Source: an uncultured bacterium
GTDB lineage: Bacteria; Gemmatimonadota; Gemmatimonadetes; Longimicrobiales; RSA9
Assembly: GCA_937889645.1 (NCBI GenBank)
Contig: CALBZE010000064.1
Coordinates: forward strand, 1-41,998
Length of the DNA stretch: 41,998 nt
Direction of reading: 5' to 3'
The position numbers and the translations under genes were made by a program. Positions 22,943 through 31,870 of this stretch are shown here, one piece after another. Under the pieces are notes generated by a model. The model worked only from the letters and a program-made list of their open reading frames with translations, had not been told where the DNA came from and did not search any database. Numbering within the stretch: position 1 is the stretch's first letter; each line of letters begins with the position of its first letter.

Positions 22943-23980
22943 TCAGCCCAGGGTGATCTCGGCTTCGACGATCTCCCCGGCGGGACACTTGTAATTCTCT
23001 TCGTGCTGCATCGCCACCTGTCCGACCACGCCGCTCACACGAATGAGGTGGATGCCGGGTGGCAGCATGATCCCGGCCTTCTTCGTCCTGAAGGTCCGCG
23101 GTTCGCTGTCGTCGACAACGAGCGTCCACTCCCCTCCGTCGAGCTTGTCGTAATTGGACACGGTGATGTTGACTGCGGCCGGCTGCCTGGATTCGCGAGC
23201 GCGTTCGGCCTTTTCCGCCGCTTGGGCGAGCCGTTCGCGCATCTCGGTCTGTTTGCTGGCCAGGGACTCCTGGAGCTGCCGTAGCCAGCTCCTGAACTCC
23301 TCGACCCATGCGTTCGTCTCCTCCTGCACGAATGAGTTGACCTGCAAGACGAACGCACTCGCAAACTGGAGCATGGCATCGACCTGATCCACCGTCGGCG
23401 TATTGCCCTGCCACGCCGCCCGGCGCCGCTCCCACTCGAGCTCGAAGACCTCCAGAGCATCCTGGAGCTTGAGTTCGACCAGCACGAATCGCATCCAGCC
23501 CGACGATGCGCCCCAGGCGCGGTCGACCGCGAACGCGCCCGCCGCGATCGCGAGTGCGACGGAGATCCAGAGCGGGTCCAGGTGAGTGACCAGCGACGAT
23601 TCCCGCCGGCTGAGCCACTCGTTGACCATCGGACTGATCAGCGGGATCAGAGCCGCCGTGCCGGCCGCGGCGAGCGCCACGACACGGATCGCGAAAGCCA
23701 GCCACCGCTTCGGCTTCCGCTTTCGGCGGTACCAGTCGATGGCCTCCTGGGCGATGCACCGGACGTGGTAGTAGACGACTTCGAGGGATTGCTCACAATG
23801 GGCCGGATGCCAGCTCAATACCTCGAGCGAGCCGCAGGGCGAGCCGCTTCCGCTATTGCGCTGCGCCGACCCGAGCAGAGCTCGCCGCCGGTCCGTGCCG
23901 CCGCCGGGTGGAGACGCACCGCCCCCGCCAGCTATACCCGCGGCAACCAGAGTTCCCGAAGATTGCGTTGCCGTGCTCAT
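22943..23980 (-). CDS. SLATT-domain two-helix membrane protein with C-terminal beta domain
   Basis: 345 residues from ATG 23980, which has GAGGAGG upstream. About 60-235 matches the SLATT family: AQEAIDWYRRKRKPKRWLAF leading into two helices (about 86-108 and 125-145), then SSGWMRFVLVELKLQDALEV and ETNAWVEEFRSWLRQL. A coiled segment (about 240-270) and a beta-rich end (VNITVSNYDKLDGGEWTLVV onward) follow. SLATT proteins are predicted membrane-pore effectors of nucleotide-signal defence systems. No cyclase gene is nearby. It is last in a three-gene cassette with two small novel proteins. Confidence 0.75.
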   Translation of the reverse strand: MSTATQSSGTLVAAGIAGGGGASPPGGGTDRRRALLGSAQRNSGSGSPCGSLEVLSWHPAHCEQSLEVVYYHVRCIAQEAIDWYRRKRKPKRWLAFAIRVVALAAAGTAALIPLISPMVNEWLSRRESSLVTHLDPLWISVALAIAAGAFAVDRAWGASSGWMRFVLVELKLQDALEVFELEWERRRAAWQGNTPTVDQVDAMLQFASAFVLQVNSFVQEETNAWVEEFRSWLRQLQESLASKQTEMRERLAQAAEKAERARESRQPAAVNITVSNYDKLDGGEWTLVVDDSEPRTFRTKKAGIMLPPGIHLIRVSGVVGQVAMQHEENYKCPAGEIVEAEITLG

Positions 23981-24041
23981 CGGTCCTCCTCGCCTCATCC
24001 ATTGCCATGAATCGATCCGAGGAATGTTCCGGAGCCTCCCC

Positions 24042-24308
24042 TCATCCGCCTCGGCCCTCGGCCATCCGATTTTCCTGCGATCCGGCGTTCTCCGCCTCGG
24101 TCTCTCCGGCGGCGGAGTCCTCGCGGCCGTTCGCGGCCCGCGTCAAAGCGCCGATCACGCGTTGGAGGCTTTCCGAAAGAGCCGCCGCCCTGGAGACCGT
24201 GACCGCGTGTGCGAGGCGCTCGAGCTCGGTTTCGATGTACTCATTGTCCTCCTCGAGCCGCGCCTGAGCCAGGAGGATTTCCTCTCGTACCTGCGGCGCG
24301 AGTGCCAT
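24042..24308 (-). CDS. Small helical hypothetical protein, SLATT cassette
   Basis: 88 residues from ATG 24308, with a good GGAGGTG site. Almost wholly alpha-helical and acidic (QVREEILLAQARLEEDNEYI, then TELERLAHAVTVSRAAALSE), with a polar Gly/Glu/Ser tail. No membrane segment and no family recognised. It shares direction and ribosome-binding-site style with the gene on each side. It could be a partner or antidote of the SLATT protein. Confidence 0.6.
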   Translation of the reverse strand: MALAPQVREEILLAQARLEEDNEYIETELERLAHAVTVSRAAALSESLQRVIGALTRAANGREDSAAGETEAENAGSQENRMAEGRGG

Positions 24309-24420
24309 AGGCACCTCCTCGTATCGTCGCTAACGGACCCGGATTTCTACCGCCCGTCCCAGGATTCGACGATCTCCGCCGCGTTGTGAAGCAACCGGGC
24401 AAGAACGGAAGCTCGGGTCT

Positions 24421-24648
24421 TCAGGTCGTCCGCGGCTCCGCTGCGGACTCGAGACCCTGGTCCAATCGGCCAAGCGCTTCTCGGAGGACCCCAGCGCTCT
24501 CGGCCACCTGATTGGCCGCGCTGCGAAACCCACGCGTGTACGGGTCCGGACAGCCATTGCGGAAAGGGTGACATTCACTGGCTTGCGCGGCGATCAGCAC
24601 CGGGATCGCCAGATGCGCCGTCCGTCTTGCCAGGACGCTCCGGAGCAT
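24421..24648 (-). CDS. Small hypothetical protein, first gene of the SLATT cassette
   Basis: 75 residues from ATG 24648; the site GGAGGTGCAT before it closely resembles that of the next gene. A mildly hydrophobic stretch (AHLAIPVLIAAQA) is followed by ECHPFRNGCPDPYTRGF with two Cys and then an amphipathic helix. Unknown family. 112 bases with no convincing gene separate it from the next one. Confidence 0.5.
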   Translation of the reverse strand: MLRSVLARRTAHLAIPVLIAAQASECHPFRNGCPDPYTRGFRSAANQVAESAGVLREALGRLDQGLESAAEPRTT

Positions 24649-24967
24649 ATGCACCTCCAAAGTGGAAGCACTGCCACATCGCGTGGTCGTTGGCGACCGG
24701 TCGTCCGACGTTCGTCGTATATCAGTGCAACTGTTCCAGCGAAGCCGATTCTGTCGAAGGCCAGGAGAGTAATGACCGACTGGAGAGACAACACTACTTA
24801 CGGCAGGCTGCGCATTCCATTATGTCGCGGATGGCGTCTCCGGGCAAGCTTCATGTTGCGCCGGCCGATTGGCTCGTGCGCCGTGAGCGCCGCCCGCCTG
24901 GTCGGAGCGGCGTCTTCGCGATCAGCGCGATTCGCATCACGCCGGGCTCGAGGACCGCACGACAAAC
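24649..24967. other. Non-coding stretch between the SLATT cassette and the tRNA terminator
   Basis: About 320 bases without a supported gene. It should hold the promoter of the SLATT cassette, but I see no convincing -35/-10 pair. Frames that run through it continue into the tRNA and are not real. Confidence 0.5.
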
Positions 24968-25003
24968 GAAACGCCGCAAGGGCTTGGGCCCTTGCGGCGT
25001 TTC
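24968..25003 (-). terminator. 16-bp hairpin terminator of tRNA-Met
   Basis: Perfect inverted repeat with arms at 24968-24983 and 24988-25003 around a 4-base loop; minus-strand arm GAAACGCCGCAAGGGC. It lies just downstream of the tRNA and on that strand runs into a T-rich GTTTCGTTTGTC. It looks functional in both directions. Confidence 0.85.
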
Positions 25004-25015
25004 CATTCCGTGCAG

Positions 25016-25087
25016 TAGCAGGGGAGGGACTCGAACCCCCAACCAACGGATTATGACTCCGCTGCTCTACCTTTGAGCTACCCTGCC
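25016..25087 (-). tRNA. tRNA-Met (CAU), elongator type
   Basis: 72 bases, no encoded CCA. Read on the minus strand: acceptor GGCAGGG pairs with CCCTGCT (G1-U72 wobble); D-arm GCTCAAAGGTAGAGC; anticodon stem GCGGA/TCCGT around GTCATAA, giving anticodon CAT; T-arm with TTCGAGT loop; discriminator A. The GGC...-type acceptor and anticodon arm resemble elongator tRNA-Met; a tRNA-Ile2 with lysidine shares the CAT anticodon and is less likely. It has its own promoter and terminator. Confidence 0.93.
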
Positions 25088-25109
25088 ACGAGGTGCGTCG
25101 GAGCATGAA

Positions 25110-25138
25110 AAGCTAACGAAACCGCACGGATTTGTCAA
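25110..25138 (-). promoter_or_regulatory. Sigma70 promoter of tRNA-Met
   Basis: On the minus strand, -35 TTGACA (25133-25138), a 17-base spacer and -10 TAGCTT (25110-25115). The predicted start near 25103 lies about 15 bases before the mature tRNA 5' end. Confidence 0.85.
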
Positions 25139-25195
25139 CGTCGCAGAGGGCCGTAGCGGACCGCGAGCGAACGCGAGGCGGACCGGGAGCCCCCC

Positions 25196-26752
25196 TCACG
25201 CCCGCGTCACGCGCAGCACCTCCTCGGGTGTCGTGATCCCCTGGCGTACGAGTCGGAGCCCGTCCTGGCGGAGCGTCGTCAATCCCCCTTCGATGGCGAG
25301 CCGCCGCAGCGTCCCCGCGCTGGGCCGCTGGAGCACCTCGGTGCGGATCGCGTCGTCCACGATGAGGAGCTCGTAGATCCCCGTGCGGCCGCGGAACCCG
25401 GTCCCGCGGCACGCATCGCACCCTGCGCCGCGGGCGATGACCGGCAGCGAGCCGGGCGGCAGCCCGAACTCGCCGGCGACGTCGCGCTCCGCCTGGACCT
25501 CTTCCCTGCACCGTTCGCATACGCGGCGCACGAGGCGCTGGGCGAGGACGGCCTCGACGGTGCTGGCGACGAGGTATGGCGGGACGCCGAGGTCGAGGAG
25601 TCGGGTCAGCGCGCCGACCGCATCGTTCGTGTGCAGCGTGGAGAGCACGAGGTGCCCCGTGAGCGCCGCGTGAGTCGCAATGTCGGCGGTCTCCTCGTCG
25701 CGGATCTCGCCCACGAGGATCACGTCGGGGTCCTGACGCAGCAGCGCGCGGAGCGCGGTCGCGAAGGTGACGCCCAGCCTTTCGTTGACCGGCATCTGCG
25801 GCACGCCGGGAAGCTCGTACTCGACGGGATCCTCGACGGTGAGGATCTTCTCCCGGCCGGTCCGGATCCTGTCGATCGCGGCGTAGAGCGTGGTCGTCTT
25901 CCCGGAGCCGGTCGGCCCCGTGACGAGCACGATCCCGTGCGGCCGGGCGACGGCTTCCATGAAGCGGCGCAGCGTCTCGTCGCTCATCCCGAGGTCCTCG
26001 AGCGCGATCCGGCCGCGCTCCTTGTCGAGCAGACGTAGCACGACGCTCTCGCCGTGCAGGGTGGGGATCGTCGAGACGCGGACGTCGACCTGTCGGTCCT
26101 GGAGCCGGAGTCGGATGCGGCCGTCCTGCGGCACGCGTCGCTCGGCGATGTCCAGATCCGCCATGATCTTGATCCGGCTGATGACTGCGGCCTTGAGTCC
26201 CGCCGGCGGCGTCGGCGCGTCTTGGAGCACGCCGTCGATCCGGTAGCGCACGCGCAGCTCGCCGGCGTACGCCTCGAGGTGCACATCCGAGGCGCGGGCC
26301 TCTATGGCTTCGAGGAGGAGCAGGTTGACGAGCTTCACGACGGGCGCCTCGTTGGCCAGGCTGACGAGGTCGTCGAGGGCGAGGTCGTCGGTCGAGTCGT
26401 CCGTCGCGTGCGCAGACAGCCCAGCGATGACCTGTTCGGCCGACGTCTCCTCGGCGCCGTAGACGCGCTGGATCGCGGCGCGTACGTCGTCCATTGGCGC
26501 GTGCACCAGCACGATGGGCGCGTCGAACAGGAGGCGCAGGTCGTCCAGCGCCTGGACGTCGACCGTTTCGCGCCACGTGGCGACCACGAGCTGCCCGTCC
26601 TCGCGCCGCACGGGGAGCAGCCCGTGGTGATCGAGCCAGTCGGCGTGGAGGCGGTCGGAGAGGCGAGTGACCGTGTCGAGGGCGACGTCGCCGGCGCCGC
26701 GTCGCTCCGCGGCGGGCCCGGGCCCGGGTCCGCGTCCGCCGTCCATGCTCAC
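25196..26752 (-). CDS. gspE: Type II secretion ATPase GspE
   Basis: 518 residues. An N-terminal MshEN/T2SSE_N-like domain (about 25-110) is followed by the secretion ATPase: Walker A GPTGSGKTTT (279-288), Asp box VEDPVEYELPG, Walker B DPDVILVGEIRDEETA, His box HTNDAVGALTRLLDLGV. A four-Cys zinc element (C412-x2-C415 and C445-x2-C448) is typical of GspE/PilB. It powers pseudopilus assembly in the cytoplasm. ATG overlaps the gspD stop (ATGA). No gspF follows; the tRNA promoter region does. Confidence 0.95.
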   Translation of the reverse strand: MSMDGGRGPGPGPAAERRGAGDVALDTVTRLSDRLHADWLDHHGLLPVRREDGQLVVATWRETVDVQALDDLRLLFDAPIVLVHAPMDDVRAAIQRVYGAEETSAEQVIAGLSAHATDDSTDDLALDDLVSLANEAPVVKLVNLLLLEAIEARASDVHLEAYAGELRVRYRIDGVLQDAPTPPAGLKAAVISRIKIMADLDIAERRVPQDGRIRLRLQDRQVDVRVSTIPTLHGESVVLRLLDKERGRIALEDLGMSDETLRRFMEAVARPHGIVLVTGPTGSGKTTTLYAAIDRIRTGREKILTVEDPVEYELPGVPQMPVNERLGVTFATALRALLRQDPDVILVGEIRDEETADIATHAALTGHLVLSTLHTNDAVGALTRLLDLGVPPYLVASTVEAVLAQRLVRRVCERCREEVQAERDVAGEFGLPPGSLPVIARGAGCDACRGTGFRGRTGIYELLIVDDAIRTEVLQRPSAGTLRRLAIEGGLTTLRQDGLRLVRQGITTPEEVLRVTRA

Positions 26753-28314
26753 CGCCCGCCGCCCCGCGAGCCCGCCCCGCCCGACGTCGTGTCCGGCGGG
26801 ATCACGGGCACCGCGTCCCTCAGGCCCTTCATGTACTCCGTCCTCTCCTCGAGCCCGCGGCGCAGGCGATCGACGTCCTCGTCCGTCGCAACGATGTGAG
26901 GCGTCAGGAAGAGAAACAGCTCGCTCTGGACGTCGAACTCCGTGGTCGATCGGAACAGGTTGCCGAAGACGGGGATGTCCTTGAGGATCGGGATCCCGGA
27001 CTGGGTCCGGTCGCGCTGGCGGTCGATCAGGCCGCCGAGTACGGCCGTCTGGCCGTCGCGGATGAAGAGGTGCGTCGCCGCCTCGCGGGTGCTGATGACC
27101 GGCGCGCCGAACTGCGTCTCGCTCGTGGCCGTGCTGACCTCCTGCACGACCTGGAGGTTCACGTACCCGTCGGGGTTGATGGTCGGGAGGATCGTGAGCG
27201 ACGTGCCGACGTCGCGGTACTGGACGATCTGGTCCCGGATCGCCTCGCCCGTCGGGAGCGAGCGGAACACCTGGATGAACGGCCGCTCCGCGCCGATCAG
27301 GATCTTCGCTTCCTGGTTGTTCTGGGCGAGGATCACGGGGCGGGAGAGGATGCGGACGTCGCCGGAAGCGGCGAGCACGTTCAGCATGACATCGATGTTC
27401 GTGTCGCCGAGCCGGAGCACGCGCAGCGCGAAGTCGCCGGCGCTCGCGCCACGGAGCGCGGCGCGGGTGAAGTCGCCGACGAGCGAGTCGCCCTGCGTGG
27501 CCTCGACCGTGAGCCCGAGCGCGCGGTCCCTCGTGCGCCGCACCTCGGCGATCGTCACCTCGATCAGCACCTGGAGCGGGCGCAGATCGAGCATCTCGAT
27601 CGCCTGCCGGACGACCTCCCAGTCCGCCTCCTGCGCCCGGACGAGGAGCGCGTTCGTCGCCTCGTCGGGCACGATCTGCACCTCGCCCTGGAGCCGGCCG
27701 GGGAGGCCGGGCGCCGTGGGCGCGGGCGCGACCTCGACGTCGACGCCGCCCGGCGCCGTCTCGCCGAACGGCGGCACGCGCTGCTGGCGCATCTGCTGCG
27801 AGAACGTGCGCCCCGAAATTCCTCCGCCGGCGGACCCGAACGTGCCCGGGCGACCGCCGAACAGCGCCTGCAGCGTCGCGGCCAGCCGAGGAGCCCGGGC
27901 GTGCTTGAGTCGGTAGACGAAGAGCCGCGGCTCATCCTCGGACGCGGCGGATTCCTCCGCGTCCGCGGCCTTGGTCTCCAGCCTCGACGGCGCCTCGATC
28001 CGCAGGAACCCGCCCTCTTCGACGACCACGAGCCCGTTCGACGCCGCGAGGTTGCGAATCAGCGCGGCGATCCCCTCGACGGCGACGGGCCGGTTCGTGC
28101 GAAGCGTCACGCGACGCGTCGGCAGGTCCGTGTAGATCACGTTCAGCCCGCCGGCCTCGGCGAGCGCCGTGAAAACCAGGCGCAGGTCCACGTCCTGGAA
28201 ATCCAGGAGCACGCCAGCCTCCGTCACGCGCACGGGCGCGGGCTCCTGCCCCCACAGCCCGCCCGGAATCAGAAACAACAAGGCGACGATGAAGCTCGGG
28301 ATTCCGCGTCTCAT
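26749..28314 (-). CDS. gspD: Type II secretion outer-membrane secretin GspD
   Basis: 521 residues: signal peptide (about 1-22, ending GLWG), an N0/STN-like domain (LLDFQDVDLRLVFTALAEAG), one N1-like domain (LFVYRLKHARAPRLAATLQA, interrupted by a Gly-rich loop, then DEATNALLVRAQEADWEVVR) and the secretin barrel with GGLIDRQRDRTQSGIPILKD followed by IPVFGNLF. It is shorter than classical GspD (about 650), with fewer N domains. Forms the outer-membrane channel. Confidence 0.95.
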   Translation of the reverse strand: MRRGIPSFIVALLFLIPGGLWGQEPAPVRVTEAGVLLDFQDVDLRLVFTALAEAGGLNVIYTDLPTRRVTLRTNRPVAVEGIAALIRNLAASNGLVVVEEGGFLRIEAPSRLETKAADAEESAASEDEPRLFVYRLKHARAPRLAATLQALFGGRPGTFGSAGGGISGRTFSQQMRQQRVPPFGETAPGGVDVEVAPAPTAPGLPGRLQGEVQIVPDEATNALLVRAQEADWEVVRQAIEMLDLRPLQVLIEVTIAEVRRTRDRALGLTVEATQGDSLVGDFTRAALRGASAGDFALRVLRLGDTNIDVMLNVLAASGDVRILSRPVILAQNNQEAKILIGAERPFIQVFRSLPTGEAIRDQIVQYRDVGTSLTILPTINPDGYVNLQVVQEVSTATSETQFGAPVISTREAATHLFIRDGQTAVLGGLIDRQRDRTQSGIPILKDIPVFGNLFRSTTEFDVQSELFLFLTPHIVATDEDVDRLRRGLEERTEYMKGLRDAVPVIPPDTTSGGAGSRGGGR

Positions 28315-28315
28315 G

Positions 28316-28828
28316 TCACGTCCCCGCTTTCGGCACGTCGACGACGACCGTCTCGCCGGTCCGCGACACGAACACGGCCCGGCCGATCTCGACGCGTTTC
28401 AGGGTCAGCCCTTCGACCGTCTCGCCCACACGCACCAGGCGCGGCGCGCGCCCCGGCCACTCGCACAGCGCGAACGACTTCCCGTCCGGCAACACCGCCG
28501 TCCCGACGACCCGGACCGGGCCGGCCGGCGCGGCAGCGGCGACGGTCGTCGCCTCGCGTTCCTCTTCGCCCGGGAACCGGAACGGCACCGTCGGCCGGCG
28601 GCGCTCCGGGTGGAACGGGTCCGCCTCGACCGCGGCTCGCAGCACCGAATCCGGCGGCGCGGCGCGCACGGCGATCGCCACGGCCTCCCGGCGTGAAGTG
28701 TCCATCGGCACCCCTGGGAGCGGCTCCAGCGACGTCGCACGCCACGCCGCCCAACAGAACGCCGCTGCCGAGGCGGCGAACAGCACGATCGTGGCGCGCA
28801 GGACGGGGTCGCGAGGTAGGCGAATCAT
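28316..28828 (-). CDS. GspC-like inner-membrane protein with HR domain
   Basis: 170 residues from ATG 28828, which overlaps the gspM-like stop. One N-terminal helix (about 10-30), a Pro/Arg-rich linker, and a C-terminal beta domain (PVRVVGTAVLPDGKSFALCE, RVGETVEGLTLKRVEIGRAV) resembling the homology region of GspC and PilP. It would link the inner-membrane platform to the N0 domain of GspD, encoded one base downstream. Confidence 0.75.
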   Translation of the reverse strand: MIRLPRDPVLRATIVLFAASAAAFCWAAWRATSLEPLPGVPMDTSRREAVAIAVRAAPPDSVLRAAVEADPFHPERRRPTVPFRFPGEEEREATTVAAAAPAGPVRVVGTAVLPDGKSFALCEWPGRAPRLVRVGETVEGLTLKRVEIGRAVFVSRTGETVVVDVPKAGT

Positions 28829-29433
28829 CGGCCGCCTCCGGAAGAGTACTCCGCCGCCGAATCGGGCACGAGCGCGTACCCGCTCAGCAGCGCCGACGCC
28901 GCGATCACCACCCGGTCCTGGCCGTCGCGCTCGTCGACCCGCTCGAGCGACAACCGCTCGACGCGTACGAGCTTCCGCCCCGCCTCGAGCGAGCGCAGGA
29001 ACGAGAGCAGCCCGTCGAGGTCGCCGACCGCACGAATCGCCGTCCTCAGGGCGACGACGCCCACGCCCGCCGGCTCCGGCGCCAGCGCCTCGCTGCGCTG
29101 GATGAGCACCCGGTGCGCGTACGCCTGCTCGGCGACGAAGGCCTCGAGCGCGCTCGTCGCCACAACCGGGTCCGACCCGGCGAACAGCCTCGGCGCCTCG
29201 CGGAGCAGTTCCGCCTCCCCGCCGCGGAGCGCGTCCGGGAAATCCCGCGCGTCGGCCAACAGCCTCAGCTCCCGCATCAGCAGATCGCGCTCGGCCGCGA
29301 CCCGCTCCCGCCGCTCCGCGATCGCCCCCGCGAACGGCCGCACGACGAACGCGAAGAGCAGCGCCGGCGCGAGGACGATCGCGCCCAGGAGCAGCGCGCG
29401 GCGATCGCGGGGGGAGAGGGCGGCGAGCGTCAC
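28825..29433 (-). CDS. GspM-like (PilO-type) platform protein
   Basis: 202 residues from GTG 29433. SPRDRRALLLGAIVLAPALL gives one N-terminal helix, then a coiled segment (RERVAAERDLLMRELRLLAD) and a ferredoxin-like periplasmic domain (VVALRTAIRAVGDLDGLLSF). Typical GspM/PilO layout. The start overlaps the GspL stop (GTGA). Confidence 0.8.
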   Translation of the reverse strand: MTLAALSPRDRRALLLGAIVLAPALLFAFVVRPFAGAIAERRERVAAERDLLMRELRLLADARDFPDALRGGEAELLREAPRLFAGSDPVVATSALEAFVAEQAYAHRVLIQRSEALAPEPAGVGVVALRTAIRAVGDLDGLLSFLRSLEAGRKLVRVERLSLERVDERDGQDRVVIAASALLSGYALVPDSAAEYSSGGGR

Positions 29434-30836
29434 CGGGCGCCTCCGGCGGAGGTTGCGGCACCGAACGCGACCTGCCGCGTCGTAGCCGAGCCAGACGACG
29501 CCGTAACGCTCGCCGGGGCCGGCGCCAACCTGAGCGCCACCACGAACTGCTCGACCGACGCGCCGCCCGCTCCGGCCTTGCGGCGAATCGGCGCGTCGGC
29601 CCGCACGCCGTCGATCCCCGGCGCCGCGCGCAGCGCGTCGAACACCGCCGCCGCGCTCGACGCCTCGCCCTCGAGCAAGATGGAATCGCCGACGGCGCGG
29701 AGCGCCGTGAGGTGCGCGTCCCGCGGTAGGTGCGCGGCCAGGATCGGAAGCACCTCGGACCAGCGGGGCCCGGTCGTCTCCAGCGCCCAGAGCGTCGAAA
29801 GACGGTCGTCCAACGCGGTCAGAACCTCGCGAACGCGGAGCGCGTCCTCGACGCCGCCCCGGATCGCAGCGCGCCGCTCGGCAATCGCCTCCAGCTCTCG
29901 GCCCAGGCCGTAATACTCGAGCCCGGCGGCTCCCATCAGCAGCGTCGCGGCGCACGCGGCGAGGACGGCGGAGGCCCGCCGGACCCGGCGTCTGCGCGCG
30001 ATGAGGAGTGCGTCCGGGAGCAGCTCGGGTCCCACCGCGCGGGCTGCATAGCGAGCGGCGACGATTGCCGGGTCGGATATCGAGTCGGAGGTCGCGGGTG
30101 CGGCGAGGACGCGCACGCCGGTGCCGGACAGCCCGGCCTCGATCCGCTCGCGCGTTGCGTCGTCGGCCAGAACGGCGACGGGCGACTGCGTCACCAGCTC
30201 CACCAGGTGGCCCGTGGCTGCGTCGACGCCCCACGTCCGGCGCAGGCCGACGAGCCGGCCGCGGCGCACCTGGAGCACGTGTGTACGGCCCTGCCCCGGC
30301 ACGATCACGGTCCCGGCGCCGCGCGTCAGCTCCCGCCAGATTGCGCACGCCGCCGCGCCCCACGCTGACTCCGCCGGTACGATCGTCGCCACGCTCCATC
30401 CGACCGCCTCCGCGGCGGACACGACCGCGTCGACGACGGCCTGTGGTGCCGCGGCCGCGAAGACCGGCCCGGCCCCGCGCCGTCGCCCGGGCAGAGGGTC
30501 CCCGCCGACGACGACCGGCGCCGCGCCCGTCAGGAAGTACCGCGCGGCGTCGCGACGAAGTACGCGGCGGAGGACGTCGTCGCCCAGCCGGGGGAGGACC
30601 AGGTGCCGCACCTCCGCGAGCGGCGGCAGCAGCGCGACGTGAAGGATTGCCGCGCGAGGTCCTACCCTGTCGACCAGTTCGCCGAACGCGGCGGCCACAT
30701 CAGACTCGGGGCCGAGCGGCCGGACCCAGCCCTCCCCCGGCGCGCCCCGGGGCGCCGGAAGCGCCGCGACCAGCCGGTCCGCCCCCAACGCGATCCCGAT
30801 CGCCACCGGCCGACGCGCCATCCAGTCCACCGTCAC
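29430..30836 (-). CDS. GspL-like (PilM-PilN fusion) platform protein
   Basis: 468 residues from GTG 30836, overlapping the gspK stop. Residues 1-270 form an actin-like cytoplasmic domain like PilM. One helix (about 290-310, ASAVLAACAATLLMGAAGLE) leads to a PilN-like periplasmic ferredoxin fold with coiled segment (REVLTALDDRLSTLWALETT). The single-chain arrangement is that of GspL. It recruits GspE to the membrane. Confidence 0.82.
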   Translation of the reverse strand: MTVDWMARRPVAIGIALGADRLVAALPAPRGAPGEGWVRPLGPESDVAAAFGELVDRVGPRAAILHVALLPPLAEVRHLVLPRLGDDVLRRVLRRDAARYFLTGAAPVVVGGDPLPGRRRGAGPVFAAAAPQAVVDAVVSAAEAVGWSVATIVPAESAWGAAACAIWRELTRGAGTVIVPGQGRTHVLQVRRGRLVGLRRTWGVDAATGHLVELVTQSPVAVLADDATRERIEAGLSGTGVRVLAAPATSDSISDPAIVAARYAARAVGPELLPDALLIARRRRVRRASAVLAACAATLLMGAAGLEYYGLGRELEAIAERRAAIRGGVEDALRVREVLTALDDRLSTLWALETTGPRWSEVLPILAAHLPRDAHLTALRAVGDSILLEGEASSAAAVFDALRAAPGIDGVRADAPIRRKAGAGGASVEQFVVALRLAPAPASVTASSGSATTRQVAFGAATSAGGAR

Positions 30837-31870
30837 TCCACGCTCTGGGATACCATCATCGCCGTCGTCGACGTCCGCACCGCCAGCGCGACGCCGCGCG
30901 CGCGGACGAGTCCGCTATCCGTCCACCCCTCGACGCGGACTTCGACTTCCTCCGTCTCGAACGTCGCACGCGAGAGGAGCGCCGGCAACGCCGCCGAAAG
31001 CTGCGCCCGCGCCGACGACGACAGCTCGAGCGACAGCTCCTGCACGCTCCGGATCCGACGCCCCTCGCGCCGCGCCCGCTCCAGCACCGCCACCGCCTCC
31101 TCGCCCAGCCCCGGGAGCGCCAACAACACCGGCCGCGGCGCCGTGTTCAGGTTCACGCGGCCGGTGCCGACGAGGGTGAGGTACGGCTTCACGCGCTCGT
31201 AGATCTCCGGCGTCACGCCGCGCACGTGCAGGAGCTCGGACAGCTCGCGGAACGGGCCATTCCGAGGGAGGACGGCGGCACCTGCCCGAATGTAATCCTC
31301 ACGCTCCGCGCCCCGCCCGCGGCGGGCGTCGTCGGGATCCCGCCAATCCGCCACTGCCTGTGCGATCCGGTCCGCATCGCCGTAGTCGACGCGCAGCGCG
31401 CGGAGGAGTCCCCGCAGCTCGTCCTCGCTCGCCGTGTTCAGGTTCAGTGCGGCGTTGGCATCCCGCAACGTGACGCGGTAGCGGACATCGCCGAACACGA
31501 CGGAGTCCGGGAACAGACTCCCGAGGTCGGACCAGGGGTCCAATCGCAGCTCGGGCGGCAGGGCACCGCCGCCCGACGCCGCCAGCAGGCGCTGCTCCAG
31601 CATCGCGCGCGCGTGCTCGAGGCCGGCCTCGGCCGCCGCCCGGGCGCGCGTCCCTTCGAGCGCGTTCGCCGCCGCCAGCCGCCTCTCCCGCGCCCGCACG
31701 CTCATGTCGAGGCCAACGGCGGAGATCACAACCAGGAGCCAGAGAGCGGCGATGAGGGCGAAGCCGGAGCGTGCGCCGTGTATGCGGGTTTCGCGGCCGG
31801 GCGGATTCCCAAAGGCGTGTCGCTCTGTTTGGGAACCGCAAACACCCTCCCCGCACGGGTTGCATGACAT
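30833..31870 (-). CDS. gspK: Minor pseudopilin GspK (start uncertain)
   Basis: 345 residues if started at ATG 31870. The prepilin site ARSG|FALIAALWLLVVIS is clear, and the usual pilin Glu5 is missing, as in GspK. Two helix-hairpin-helix-like repeats follow (LNLNTASEDELRGLLRAL and VNLNTAPRPVLLALPGLGEE), the GspK hallmark. The leader would be 36 residues with three Cys, far longer than normal, and no ATG, GTG or TTG lies between it and the cleavage site. Directly upstream the DNA changes to an IS-containing region, and gspG/H/I/J are not seen. The 5' end may have been rearranged. Confidence 0.82.
   Translation of the reverse strand: MSCNPCGEGVCGSQTERHAFGNPPGRETRIHGARSGFALIAALWLLVVISAVGLDMSVRARERRLAAANALEGTRARAAAEAGLEHARAMLEQRLLAASGGGALPPELRLDPWSDLGSLFPDSVVFGDVRYRVTLRDANAALNLNTASEDELRGLLRALRVDYGDADRIAQAVADWRDPDDARRGRGAEREDYIRAGAAVLPRNGPFRELSELLHVRGVTPEIYERVKPYLTLVGTGRVNLNTAPRPVLLALPGLGEEAVAVLERARREGRRIRSVQELSLELSSSARAQLSAALPALLSRATFETEEVEVRVEGWTDSGLVRARGVALAVRTSTTAMMVSQSVE

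Noticed and set aside
22943..25087. The SLATT cassette as an integrated island at the tRNA-Met 3' end.
   Set aside because: I found no second copy of the tRNA 3' end and no integrase gene on that side, so integration at the tRNA is not supported.
24568..25106. Open frames running through the tRNA, with peptides such as GEGLEPPTNGL on one strand and SKVEQRSHNPLVGGSSP on the other.
   Set aside because: These are the familiar false proteins made by translating tRNA genes and their flanks.
26896..29913. A 1005-codon plus-strand frame across the gspD-gspM region.
   Set aside because: Shadow of the secretion operon; composition is repetitive Arg/Asp/Glu, and the opposite strand encodes well-matched Gsp proteins.
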